A DNA stretch of 43,306 nucleotides from Desulfobacterales bacterium (GTDB lineage Bacteria; Desulfobacterota; Desulfobacteria; Desulfobacterales; SKZT01), in assembly GCA_018399715.1 (NCBI GenBank), contig JAGYNR010000007.1, forward strand, positions 1-43,306, given 5' to 3'. How positions within the stretch are numbered: the first letter of the stretch is position 1; every line of letters starts with the position of its first letter. Made by a program: the position numbers and the translations under genes. Positions 33,413 through 41,862 of the stretch are shown one piece after another. The notes under the pieces are model-generated. The model was not told the origin of the DNA. It saw only the letters and a list, made by a program, of their open reading frames with translations, and made no database searches.

Positions 33413-36325
33413 ATGATCGACTATTCAATGCTTCAGGAATTTATCACTGAGGCTGGAGAACATCTGGATGAAATGGAAAGCGATCTTCTTCAATTGGAAG
33501 TGGATCCTGAAAATCGGGATATTCTGAATGATATTTTTAGAGAAACGCATTCCGTTAAAGGAGCTGCTGAATATGTCGGGCTGGAAAAGATCGCCACGCT
33601 TTCCCACCACCTGGAGAATTTGTTGGAGATTCTCCGGCAGGGAAAGATTTCGGTCACCCACAACATTATTGATCTTCTTATCAGCGCAAGGGATCGAATG
33701 GTCAGATTAACCGATGAACTGGATCGATTTAATAAAGAAAAGACCGAAATTGAAGATATTCTGAAGCTAATACACGGATATTCGGGCGAGGATCAACTTC
33801 CGGAAGAAAAAGCTGAAAACAGCACATCTGTCGACGATACTGAACCTGAAGCGATAAACCTTGATGATTTGGAACAGGAAATCGATGAAAAAATAGAAAA
33901 TGAAAATTCCAATTCGGATGAAATTTATGAAGAAGATTACGATTCCGAATTATTCGGCATTTATTTACAGCAGCTTGAGGAAATCATCTCTTATATACAA
34001 ACGCAAGCCCTTCAACTTCCTGATGCTGATAATTCTGAAGAAATTCTAGATGATATTGTTAAAAAAATTGAAAGTCTTCGGTCTTCAGCCAATTATATGG
34101 GATATGAATCTCTGGTCAATATTTATAAAAAGTGGATTGACGAAATCAGGGATGTTCAGGAAGGAATTTCTTTGGGTGAATCGGTATCCTTTCATTTCAT
34201 GAAAGATTTTACGGATAAAATTGTATCCAGATTTCCCAAATTAAAAGAAACTTTTTCTGAAAAGACAAAAGAACGCCCTAAGGTTCACGATCATATTTCA
34301 GAAGATACTCAGGCTTTACAAGAAACAATTATTGAAGCAGATTCTACAGAAAATGATGAGGATCTCGATTTCGATGATGTCATTCAAAATGAGTTGGATT
34401 TTTTCGATGACGAACCTGAAGAACGGGAACCGGCAGCCACACAAGAAAAAGATGATATAAATCTGACGCTTGATGATGAACAAAAGCAAGATACAGACAG
34501 CACTTTTGATGAAGGTTCAATACAGAGCGAAAAGCAGGGAATATCCAAAAAAGACGAAGATATTGAAGTAATAGATCTTTCCGAAATGGAACTTCTGATA
34601 GACGATCAAAAGCTTTATGATAAGCTTGATAAAGCTTTTGATTCTACTGCCGAGGGTCTTATGGACCCGGTCAGTGTTAAACTTGATGAGGAACTCTTCT
34701 CCCCTGTTGATGTTACCCATGTTGACCCCCTACCGGATAAATCCTTTTCAGAACCATCTGTTCAAAATCTCGATAAAAGCGGTGAATCGGTTGAAGCGTC
34801 GTTTTTTGAAACACAAACGGACCAGCCTGTTTCTGAAAATCCTGAAATTCTTGAAACAGAAGCAGAAATAACACCAGGCTCAACATCAAGTGAAATTCCC
34901 ATGGAGAAGACAGAAACCGAAGAAGCATCTGAACCTCCTGAAAAAATTATTGAGCATCGGCAAAAATCAGTATTTGGTGAACGGTTGGTCAAACAGACAC
35001 TTCGTGTAGATGCCAAAAAAATTGATTCTTTAATGAATCAGGTTGGAGAGCTGGTCGTCAGCAGGGCTTGGTTTTCCCAACTGTTCAATGAAATGCGGGA
35101 TTTTCAGCAGTATCTTAAGGAAAGCATGAGCCTGGATAAAAAAGAGATGAAACAGGTTCGGGGCCTTACGTTCCGGCTCAGTGAAGCCACTGTTAATCTC
35201 GGAAGGGTAGCGAATGAACTTCAGGAAGGTATTATGAAAGTACGCATGCTTCCCATATCTAATCTGTTTAATCGCTATCCCAGACTTATTCGCGATCTTA
35301 CCAGGGAGACCTCTAAAAAAGTGGAACTGAAAATTAAAGGGGAGGACACCGAGCTAGACAAAATGATCATTGAGCAAATTTCCGACCCGATGGTCCATAT
35401 ACTTCGAAATGCCGTTGACCACGGAATAGAACCGACCGATGAAAGGATTGCAAAAGGAAAACCCGAAACCGGGAATATCATCCTGGAGGCATATCATGAA
35501 AGTAATCATGTCGTGATTGAAATCAAGGATGACGGAAAAGGAATCAATCCGGAAACGATTAAAGAAACGGCACTCCAAAATGGTTTTATATCCCGTGAGG
35601 AAGTAGATCAGATGACACCCAAAGAAATTATTTCACTGATCATGAAGCCTGGTTTTTCCACTGCGGGAAAAGTGACGCATACCTCCGGACGAGGGGTGGG
35701 CATGGATGTTGTCAAAAAGAATGTGGAAAAGCTTAACGGAACTCTCGAAATTGATTCCCGGCTGGGAAAAGAAACCCAATTCCGAATTAAGATTCCATTA
35801 ACTCTTGCTATCATCGCAGCACTCATGGTGCGGGTGGGAAAAGACCTGTTTACTGTTCCCTTAGCGAATGTAGAAGAAACCATCCGGATTTTCTATGAAG
35901 ATATCACCACTATAGAAGGTGTCGAAGTGATCTATCTTCGCAATACAACCTTACCGCTGATTCGACTATCGGAAATCTTTGGAATTTCATCGATGGAGAA
36001 AGATCACAAAAAGGCTTTTGTCGTAGTGGTCAGTACCGGCATGCGTAAAGTCGGCCTGGTGGTTGATTCCCTTATCGGTCAAGAAGAAGTGGTCATTAAA
36101 CCTTTGGTAGATTATCTTCAAGAAAACAGTGGTTTTTCAGGTGCCACCATTTTAGGTGACGGAAGTATTTCTCTTATTTTGGACGTATACGAACTGGTCA
36201 ACTTAACGATTGGCAACAGGCTCCGTCAACTGGGTCTGGGAACTTTTCAAGGCAGTACTTCCCAATTAGGGGACAGTGAAAAACATTCTATCAAGAAAAA
36301 ACTATCAACAAGCACGATTCATTAG
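33413..36325 (+). CDS. cheA: Chemotaxis histidine kinase CheA, large form
   Basis: A 970-residue CheA. Residues 1-110 are the HPt domain, with His46 in RETHSVKGAA. Residues ~172-282 form a second HPt-like helical bundle in which the position of the His reads Glu (IESLRSSANYMGYESL), so it cannot accept phosphate. A long acidic, low-complexity linker (about 285-510) replaces a recognisable P2 domain. The dimerisation helices start near VDAKKIDSLMNQVGELV (about 530). The ATPase domain (about 626-800) has HILRNAVDHGIEP, DDGKGI and TSGRGVGMDVV. The CheW-like domain fills about 802-936. Catalytic motifs are intact. AGGAG precedes the ATG. At least six receivers in the same operon could be its targets. 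Confidence 0.95.
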   Translation: MIDYSMLQEFITEAGEHLDEMESDLLQLEVDPENRDILNDIFRETHSVKGAAEYVGLEKIATLSHHLENLLEILRQGKISVTHNIIDLLISARDRMVRLTDELDRFNKEKTEIEDILKLIHGYSGEDQLPEEKAENSTSVDDTEPEAINLDDLEQEIDEKIENENSNSDEIYEEDYDSELFGIYLQQLEEIISYIQTQALQLPDADNSEEILDDIVKKIESLRSSANYMGYESLVNIYKKWIDEIRDVQEGISLGESVSFHFMKDFTDKIVSRFPKLKETFSEKTKERPKVHDHISEDTQALQETIIEADSTENDEDLDFDDVIQNELDFFDDEPEEREPAATQEKDDINLTLDDEQKQDTDSTFDEGSIQSEKQGISKKDEDIEVIDLSEMELLIDDQKLYDKLDKAFDSTAEGLMDPVSVKLDEELFSPVDVTHVDPLPDKSFSEPSVQNLDKSGESVEASFFETQTDQPVSENPEILETEAEITPGSTSSEIPMEKTETEEASEPPEKIIEHRQKSVFGERLVKQTLRVDAKKIDSLMNQVGELVVSRAWFSQLFNEMRDFQQYLKESMSLDKKEMKQVRGLTFRLSEATVNLGRVANELQEGIMKVRMLPISNLFNRYPRLIRDLTRETSKKVELKIKGEDTELDKMIIEQISDPMVHILRNAVDHGIEPTDERIAKGKPETGNIILEAYHESNHVVIEIKDDGKGINPETIKETALQNGFISREEVDQMTPKEIISLIMKPGFSTAGKVTHTSGRGVGMDVVKKNVEKLNGTLEIDSRLGKETQFRIKIPLTLAIIAALMVRVGKDLFTVPLANVEETIRIFYEDITTIEGVEVIYLRNTTLPLIRLSEIFGISSMEKDHKKAFVVVVSTGMRKVGLVVDSLIGQEEVVIKPLVDYLQENSGFSGATILGDGSISLILDVYELVNLTIGNRLRQLGLGTFQGSTSQLGDSEKHSIKKKLSTSTIH

Positions 36326-36329
36326 TTAC

Positions 36330-38153
36330 ATGGAAAACCATCTTAAAACAGTTCTACTGGTGGATGATGAGCCTTTTTTACTGGATGTTCTTTCGGAATA
36401 TCTGGAAATAGATAAGGATGTCTATACGGTTCTTACCGCAAAAAATGGTTGTCATGCACTTGAAATACTAAGCAGCCATAAGATTTCCCTGGTTGTTTCT
36501 GATATTTATATGCCGAAAATGACAGGGCTTCATTTACTTGGTGAGATAAAAAATAAATATCCCGAAATCCCGGTTATTTTAATGACCGCATATAATGCGC
36601 CCCAAATAAAATCAGAGGCAGAGAAAAGTGGATGCCTGCATTTTATCGAAAAGCCGTTTGAGATGGAAGTAATGCGGAAACTTATTTTGGATCGGATAGG
36701 AAAAAAGAAACAGGGCTTTGTCGGTACACTAAAGAACATCCAGCTCACGGATTTGATCCAGATGTGCTGCCTGTCTCCTATCAGCATGGCTATCCGTGTT
36801 ACACAAGACCCCATGAAAGGAACAATTTTTATTCAAGATGGTGAGATTGTCCACGCAGTTTGTGGTGAAACAACCGGTGAGGAGGCCTTTTATTCGATTT
36901 TAGGATGGAAGCATGGTCAATTTGAAACGTTAGGTTCCGGAATTGTTCCATCGAGAACTATTGAAAAGCCATGGCAGTCCCTTCTCATGGAAGCCGCCAG
37001 AAGAATGGATGAACAGGCAAATGAGAACCAAGTAACCGAACCAGAAGAAACGCATTATGAATCCAATCACAAAACAAGTTCAAAAAAAGCTCCTGTTAAA
37101 GTTCTTATCGTTGATGATTCGGCTATGATGTGCAGGGCTCTTGAAAAAATTATCGGTTCAGATGAATCCATTATGGTCATCGGAAATGCAAAAAATGGGG
37201 AAGAAGCCCTTGAAAAAATCAACCAACTTAAACCAGATCTCATTACGCTTGATGTTAACATGCCGGTTATGGACGGCAGCACAGCACTTAAACACATAAT
37301 GATTCGGAACCCCTGCCCGGTAATCATTATCAGTAATATGGGAAGCCAATCCCAGGCAAACATTTTGGATTTTCTTCGCCTGGGCGCTATCGATTATATT
37401 CGAAAGCCGGCATACACAAAAGATATTAAACTACAGCAAAAGCAACTGGTCGAAATGATTCGAATTGCGTCCAAAGCACGGATAGATAACTTTAAAAGGG
37501 TAAAAAACCCAAAAGTTATCTCCGCCAGAAAAGTACCGCACAGTACCAATTTTCCTTGTGAAAGACTTGTAATTATCAATTCGGGGCCGGGAGGATATGC
37601 CGAGACGATGCGGATTATCCCCATGCTACCCCAACGACTTGATACATCAGTGATCGTTTTTCAAAATATGGCAGCCGAATTGGTGTCTCCGCTTTCATCA
37701 TATTTGAACAAACGAAGTCTTTTGCCGATTCTTCCATTAGATGCCGATACTTCCCAGAAAGGTCCTCCAATGCTCGTTGGTGGCCAATGCTATATCGGTC
37801 ACTACAACCAACGGATAAATTTAAGTCAAAATGATAACACTTTTTTTCTTGAAATTACCAATGACAATCCTGCTGAACCGAAAGAAAAGGGAAATCTTTT
37901 TGATTTATTTCTCAAATCAGTTGTTAAAAATTTCTCAGGAAGGATACAGGTAATCTTGCTTTCCGGTGCAGAGGTAGCTTCAACGAAGGGTCTGGAGAAG
38001 GTAAAGAAACATAAAGGCTGGATCATCAGTCAAAAACCGGATACTTGTATGATCCCATATCCGTTACAAGAAGTTGTCGCCTCCGGTCTGGTGGACAAAG
38101 AGGCAAATCCGACAGAAATCGCTACTCTTATTATGCAGAATATGACACCCTGA
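36330..38153 (+). CDS. Receiver-PATAN-receiver-CheB-like protein, no catalytic triad
   Basis: A 607-residue four-domain protein. Receiver 1 is about 1-125 (Asp in LVVSDIYMPKMTG). A DUF4388/PATAN domain follows at about 128-235 (GTLKNIQLTDLIQMCCLSP, GTIFIQDGEIVHAVCG, AFYSILGWKHGQFE). Receiver 2 is about 252-372 (VLIVDDSAMMC, Asp in ITLDVNMPVMDG). The CheB-like domain is about 410-605. There GASTGG reads NSGPGG, QHM reads QNM, and the LTGMGxDG block reads LSGAEVAS. All three catalytic positions are therefore lost (Ser to Gly, His to Asn, Asp to Ala). It is probably a scaffold or signal integrator. The GTG at 36276 inside cheA has AGGGG nearby and is an alternative start; ATG 36330 gives the standard receiver N-terminus. 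Confidence 0.83.
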   Translation: MENHLKTVLLVDDEPFLLDVLSEYLEIDKDVYTVLTAKNGCHALEILSSHKISLVVSDIYMPKMTGLHLLGEIKNKYPEIPVILMTAYNAPQIKSEAEKSGCLHFIEKPFEMEVMRKLILDRIGKKKQGFVGTLKNIQLTDLIQMCCLSPISMAIRVTQDPMKGTIFIQDGEIVHAVCGETTGEEAFYSILGWKHGQFETLGSGIVPSRTIEKPWQSLLMEAARRMDEQANENQVTEPEETHYESNHKTSSKKAPVKVLIVDDSAMMCRALEKIIGSDESIMVIGNAKNGEEALEKINQLKPDLITLDVNMPVMDGSTALKHIMIRNPCPVIIISNMGSQSQANILDFLRLGAIDYIRKPAYTKDIKLQQKQLVEMIRIASKARIDNFKRVKNPKVISARKVPHSTNFPCERLVIINSGPGGYAETMRIIPMLPQRLDTSVIVFQNMAAELVSPLSSYLNKRSLLPILPLDADTSQKGPPMLVGGQCYIGHYNQRINLSQNDNTFFLEITNDNPAEPKEKGNLFDLFLKSVVKNFSGRIQVILLSGAEVASTKGLEKVKKHKGWIISQKPDTCMIPYPLQEVVASGLVDKEANPTEIATLIMQNMTP

Positions 38154-38193
38154 AATTAGTGGGTTAGAACCTCCTTTCCGGAGCATTAAGATT

Positions 38194-39231
38194 ATGGAAG
38201 ATATTATTAAAATACTTATCGTGGATGATTCGGCCTTTATGCGAAAGGCTGTATCAGAAATTCTTCAGACAGACCCTCAGCTTAGCGTGGTCGGAATGGC
38301 CAAAAATGGTCTCGAAGGCTTGAATATGGCAAAATCTTTATTACCCAATGTCATTATTCTGGATATTGACATGCCGATTATGGACGGGCTTACCGGACTG
38401 AAACATATCATGATCGAATCACCCGTTCCTATTGTAGTTCTTAGCTCCCTGTTTTCCGATGGCGCCATTACTTTCGAGGCCCTCCGCCTGGGCGTAGTTG
38501 ATTTCGTTCCAAAACCATCCGGTGCCATATCCGGAAATATCGGAAAATCCAAGCAACAACTCATTGACAGGGTAAAGCTAGCGCACGCAGTGAACATGAG
38601 TAATATCCGAAGAGTCCGGCTAATGAAATGGAACCCACGGGAACAACTTATTGATATTTATAGGTTCAGGTCTTTGGAGTATATTTTAGCTATCGGTACC
38701 ACCCTGTCCGGGCCGAATACGGTCATACGACTGTTATCCAATCTCTCCCCTATGATTCCGGCATCTGTTGTTGTGGTACAGGAAATATCGCCCAAAATCC
38801 TGAAAGCCTTTGCCAAACAGTTCGATGAACGGGTTCCATGGAAAGTTGAAGCAGCCGAAGATAATATGGTTTTAGAACAAGGAACTTGTTATATCAGTTC
38901 CTATGACAAACTGTTAAGCCTGCAGACAAATAACAATAACGACATCTACCTTAAATATATATCCGGAAATGACAGCCCTCTTGATCTGTTATTTTCTTCC
39001 GCCGCACAAGCGTTTCATCAAAACACCATCGGGGTTTTGTTGACTGGAATCGGAGCCGACGGTACCGATGGATTTGCCAATATTCGTAAAGTATCAGGAA
39101 TTACGATGGCACAGGAAGCCCAAACCTGTGTATATCCTAATCTCACAGATAATGCGATTAAAAGCGGCGTTGTGGATATTGTTTTAGATGAGAACAAACT
39201 TTCAAAAGCGATTGAAACTGTCATAAAATAA
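38194..39231 (+). CDS. Receiver-CheB-like protein, catalytic Ser and His replaced
   Basis: A 345-residue protein with the classical CheB layout: receiver (about 5-125; ILIVDDSAFMRKAV, Asp in IILDIDMPIMDG, Lys in FVPKPS), linker, and methylesterase-like domain (about 165-345). In the latter GASTGG reads GTTLSG (Ser to Thr), QHM reads QEI (His to Glu), while the Asp block LTGIGADG is kept. Hydrolysis of receptor methyl esters is therefore unlikely. It is the third CheB-like paralogue in the operon and the only one with the plain CheB architecture. GGAG lies upstream at a slightly long spacing. It is followed 27 bp later by the ParA-like gene. Confidence 0.83.
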   Translation: MEDIIKILIVDDSAFMRKAVSEILQTDPQLSVVGMAKNGLEGLNMAKSLLPNVIILDIDMPIMDGLTGLKHIMIESPVPIVVLSSLFSDGAITFEALRLGVVDFVPKPSGAISGNIGKSKQQLIDRVKLAHAVNMSNIRRVRLMKWNPREQLIDIYRFRSLEYILAIGTTLSGPNTVIRLLSNLSPMIPASVVVVQEISPKILKAFAKQFDERVPWKVEAAEDNMVLEQGTCYISSYDKLLSLQTNNNNDIYLKYISGNDSPLDLLFSSAAQAFHQNTIGVLLTGIGADGTDGFANIRKVSGITMAQEAQTCVYPNLTDNAIKSGVVDIVLDENKLSKAIETVIK

Positions 39232-39258
39232 CCAATTTCCCCTGCATGAGGAACAAAA

Positions 39259-40203
39259 ATGATCATAGAATGTGAAAAGTGCGGCACAAAGCTCCGGGTC
39301 GATGAAAGCCTGATTAATCCTTCCGGAGCACAGGTTCGATGTTCGGCCTGTTCTCATGTGTTTACGGTCTATCGTCCGGCTATAGTTGAAACCTCGGAGC
39401 AAATGCCAATTTCAGAAAAGAAACCGTCACAGAAATATCCGTCAGCTTATATTTTCACCCTGACGAATCAGAAAGGCGGCGTTGCTAAAACAACCACCTG
39501 CCTGAATCTAGGTGTCGGCCTTTCCCTTCTTAAAAAACGGGTCCTACTCGTGGACTTCGATGTTCAGGCCAGTTTGACTACTTGTCTAGGCTATAAAAAT
39601 ATCGCTTCTTTTTACGATGCTGTCCATGCCGGCAATAATGATTTGTCCCGGGTAATTATCAAATCCAGATATCCATATATTTGGCTCCTGCCGTCCAATC
39701 AGAATATGGTAGTATTCAACAAAAAACATTTTGCCTATGACCGTTTTGAATACATCCTGAAAGAACGGCTTCAAAATGTTGCCAACCGGTTTGATTATAT
39801 CCTTATCGATACGCCCCCGTCCATGGAGTTTTTTACGGTAAACGCCCTGACCGCTGCAAACCGGGTCATTATCCCATCGAATTGTGAATTTCTTGCAACC
39901 CAGGGTGTACATCAAACGCTTAATTTCATGCACATCATCAAAGAACGTACAAACACCGACATTGATTATAATATTCTGGTTACCATGTATGATGATCGTG
40001 ATACCGTATCGCAGATGATTCATTCCAAACTCAGAAAAATGTATGGCGAAAAAATTTTCAAAACCGTCATCAACATAGATACCAAGGTAAGGGAATCGCA
40101 GGTTATGAATATGCCCATCATCTACTACTACAAACATAGTCCATCTGGTCTGCGCTATATCAGCCTGGCAAAGGAGGTTCTTGAAAGCGCTATTCATGGA
40201 TAA
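39259..40203 (+). CDS. ParA/MinD-family ATPase with N-terminal zinc ribbon
   Basis: A 314-residue protein. Residues 1-36 are an MJ0042-type zinc ribbon (CEKCGTKLRVDES and VRCSACSHVFTV). Residues ~65-310 are a ParA ATPase with deviant Walker A in NQKGGVAKTTTCLNL, Walker A' in VLLVDFDVQASLT, and Walker B in YILIDTPP. Chemosensory operons in Vibrio and Rhodobacter encode related ParA proteins (ParC, PpfA) that position receptor arrays, and this is the most economical role here. No ParB is adjacent, which argues against plasmid or chromosome partition. The zinc ribbon resembles that of the first CheB-like protein in the operon. The stop overlaps the permease gene by 8 bp. Confidence 0.88.
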   Translation: MIIECEKCGTKLRVDESLINPSGAQVRCSACSHVFTVYRPAIVETSEQMPISEKKPSQKYPSAYIFTLTNQKGGVAKTTTCLNLGVGLSLLKKRVLLVDFDVQASLTTCLGYKNIASFYDAVHAGNNDLSRVIIKSRYPYIWLLPSNQNMVVFNKKHFAYDRFEYILKERLQNVANRFDYILIDTPPSMEFFTVNALTAANRVIIPSNCEFLATQGVHQTLNFMHIIKERTNTDIDYNILVTMYDDRDTVSQMIHSKLRKMYGEKIFKTVINIDTKVRESQVMNMPIIYYYKHSPSGLRYISLAKEVLESAIHG

Positions 40204-40969
40204 CAGAAATAAATATTCCCGATACCTCTTTCCTGCTGTTTCATTTTTAATGATTTTATTTTTCTGGTTGCTTTTATCCCGATTTTCTGGTTGGAGCAAA
40301 TCGGTTTTTCCGGGTCCCCTTCAGGTATTTGAAAGCCTGTGGGGATTAATCTTGAACGGGGTAATGGTAAAACATGTTGTTGCCAGTCTTTACAGGGTAA
40401 CTATAGGGTTTTACTTAGCTATTTTATTAGGCATTCCTATGGGTATTATACTGGGCCGGATAAATATCGCTAAGTCTTTTTTAAATCCGGTGCTCCACTT
40501 TCTGCGCCCTATTTCACCTCTGGCGTGGATACCGCTTGCGATGCTATGGTTCGGCATTGGAGATAAGCCTGCCATATTTCTTATTTTTCTTTCAAGTTTT
40601 TTTCCGCTGGTAGTCTCGACAACGGTAGCGGTCGCTAATATCGATCCGGTTTTTTTCCATGTAGCTGCCAACTTTAATTTCAATCGCTACGAACAATTAA
40701 AAAAAATAATAATTCCGGCTATTTTGCCGGAAGTCGTTACCGCCCTGCGAATCTCAATTGGTATTGCATGGCTGGTTGTGGTAGCAGCAGAAATGATTGC
40801 AGTTAAATCAGGACTCGGCTATCTTATTTTAGACAGCAGGAACGCTCTGAGGATGGATTATGTTATGGGAGCTATGATTGTAATCGGTATTATCGGACTT
40901 TTTCTCGATGTTCTCATGAAACGTCTTAGCAAAATTGAACCGGTTTTCTGGGGATCCATCGGTTCATAA
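40196..40969 (+). CDS. ABC transporter permease, NitT/TauT (SsuC/TauC) type
   Basis: A 257-residue inner-membrane protein with about six membrane segments. It has the FPGPLQVFESL loop, the conserved GIPMGIILGR and LRPISPLAWIPLAMLWFGIGDKP segments of nitrate/sulfonate/taurine permeases, and an EAA-type loop LKKIIIPAILPEVVTALRI that contacts the ATPase. ATG 40196 overlaps the ParA stop by 8 bp. A TTG at 40181 lies only three bases from AAGGAGG and is less likely. It is the first of three transporter genes at the end of the chemosensory operon. The substrate could be a sulfonate, nitrate, cyanate, pyrimidine or similar small solute. Confidence 0.9.
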   Translation: MDNRNKYSRYLFPAVSFLMILFFWLLLSRFSGWSKSVFPGPLQVFESLWGLILNGVMVKHVVASLYRVTIGFYLAILLGIPMGIILGRINIAKSFLNPVLHFLRPISPLAWIPLAMLWFGIGDKPAIFLIFLSSFFPLVVSTTVAVANIDPVFFHVAANFNFNRYEQLKKIIIPAILPEVVTALRISIGIAWLVVVAAEMIAVKSGLGYLILDSRNALRMDYVMGAMIVIGIIGLFLDVLMKRLSKIEPVFWGSIGS

Positions 40970-41064
40970 CATCTTGAGCAGTCATAAGTCAGGTTAGCCG
41001 GAAATGACCGACCCACAAACTCCTGCTGATTATTGCTTTCCGATGTGTATGGGGAGAGGATGGC

Positions 41065-41862
41065 ATGGGACATATATTGATTGAAAATCTCGGAAAAACA
41101 TATATTGACAGGCGTCGAAAGCAGCGAAATTCCAAAGACAAAAACAGGTCTCCCGGAACTCAGGTGCAGGTTTTAAAAGATATAAACCTCGAATTGGAAG
41201 ACGGCGAAATGGTGTGTATCCTGGGACCATCCGGATGTGGGAAATCTACTCTTTTACGAATAATCGCAGGTTTTGATCGCCCGTCTGAGGGAACTGTCCT
41301 GATTGATGGAAAACCAGTCAAAGGTCCCAGTTCTGATCATATATTCGTATTTCAGCATAGTTCTCTTCTACCGTGGATGACCGTCAGACAAAATGTTGGA
41401 CTCGGTCTCCGACATATGAATGATAAGAAAGCGATGGGGAAACAAATTGAAGAATACATTGAAATGGTGGAACTCGAGGGATTCGAGGATCACTATCCCT
41501 ATCAGCTTTCGGGCGGTATGAAGCGACGTGCAGAGCTGGCCAGGGCTCTGGCGGTAGACCCGGATATTCTTTTTATGGACGAACCATTTACAGGGCTGGA
41601 TTATCTGACCCATCTGAAAATACGGGAAGAAGTCGTCAATATGCATGAGTTTTTGGGAAAAACAACCCTTTTTGTTACCCATGATATTGATGATGCGCTG
41701 GTTATGGGAGACCGTATTGTGGTTTTAAGCGGCAGACCCGCCAAAGTTAAGCTTTCCCGAAAACTTACGTATGTACGACCGCGTGATTTCATGAAAGAAA
41801 AAGGCCTTAGCGAACTGCGAGAGGAAGTTTTTTTCATGCTGGGAGTTCATTATGCGGTTTAG
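41065..41862 (+). CDS. ABC transporter ATP-binding protein, NitT/TauT type
   Basis: A 265-residue ATPase: Walker A GPSGCGKST, Q-loop in FVFQHSSLLPWMTV, signature LSGGMKRRAELARALA, Walker B ILFMDEPFTGLD, and the switch His in FVTHDIDDAL. The LPWMTV and HDIDDAL segments are characteristic of the SsuB/TauB/NrtD group. An insertion of basic residues (RRRKQRNSKDKNRS, about 13-26) interrupts the first strand region and is unusual. GAGAGG precedes the ATG. It lies 95 bp after the permease gene and overlaps the binding-protein gene by 11 bp. All catalytic motifs are intact. Confidence 0.95.
   Translation: MGHILIENLGKTYIDRRRKQRNSKDKNRSPGTQVQVLKDINLELEDGEMVCILGPSGCGKSTLLRIIAGFDRPSEGTVLIDGKPVKGPSSDHIFVFQHSSLLPWMTVRQNVGLGLRHMNDKKAMGKQIEEYIEMVELEGFEDHYPYQLSGGMKRRAELARALAVDPDILFMDEPFTGLDYLTHLKIREEVVNMHEFLGKTTLFVTHDIDDALVMGDRIVVLSGRPAKVKLSRKLTYVRPRDFMKEKGLSELREEVFFMLGVHYAV

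Noticed and set aside
39586-40299. Long open frame on the minus strand (237 codons) opposite the ParA and permease genes
   Set aside because: It lies wholly antisense to two genes with unmistakable family motifs, has no ribosome binding site that stands out, and encodes no recognisable domain.
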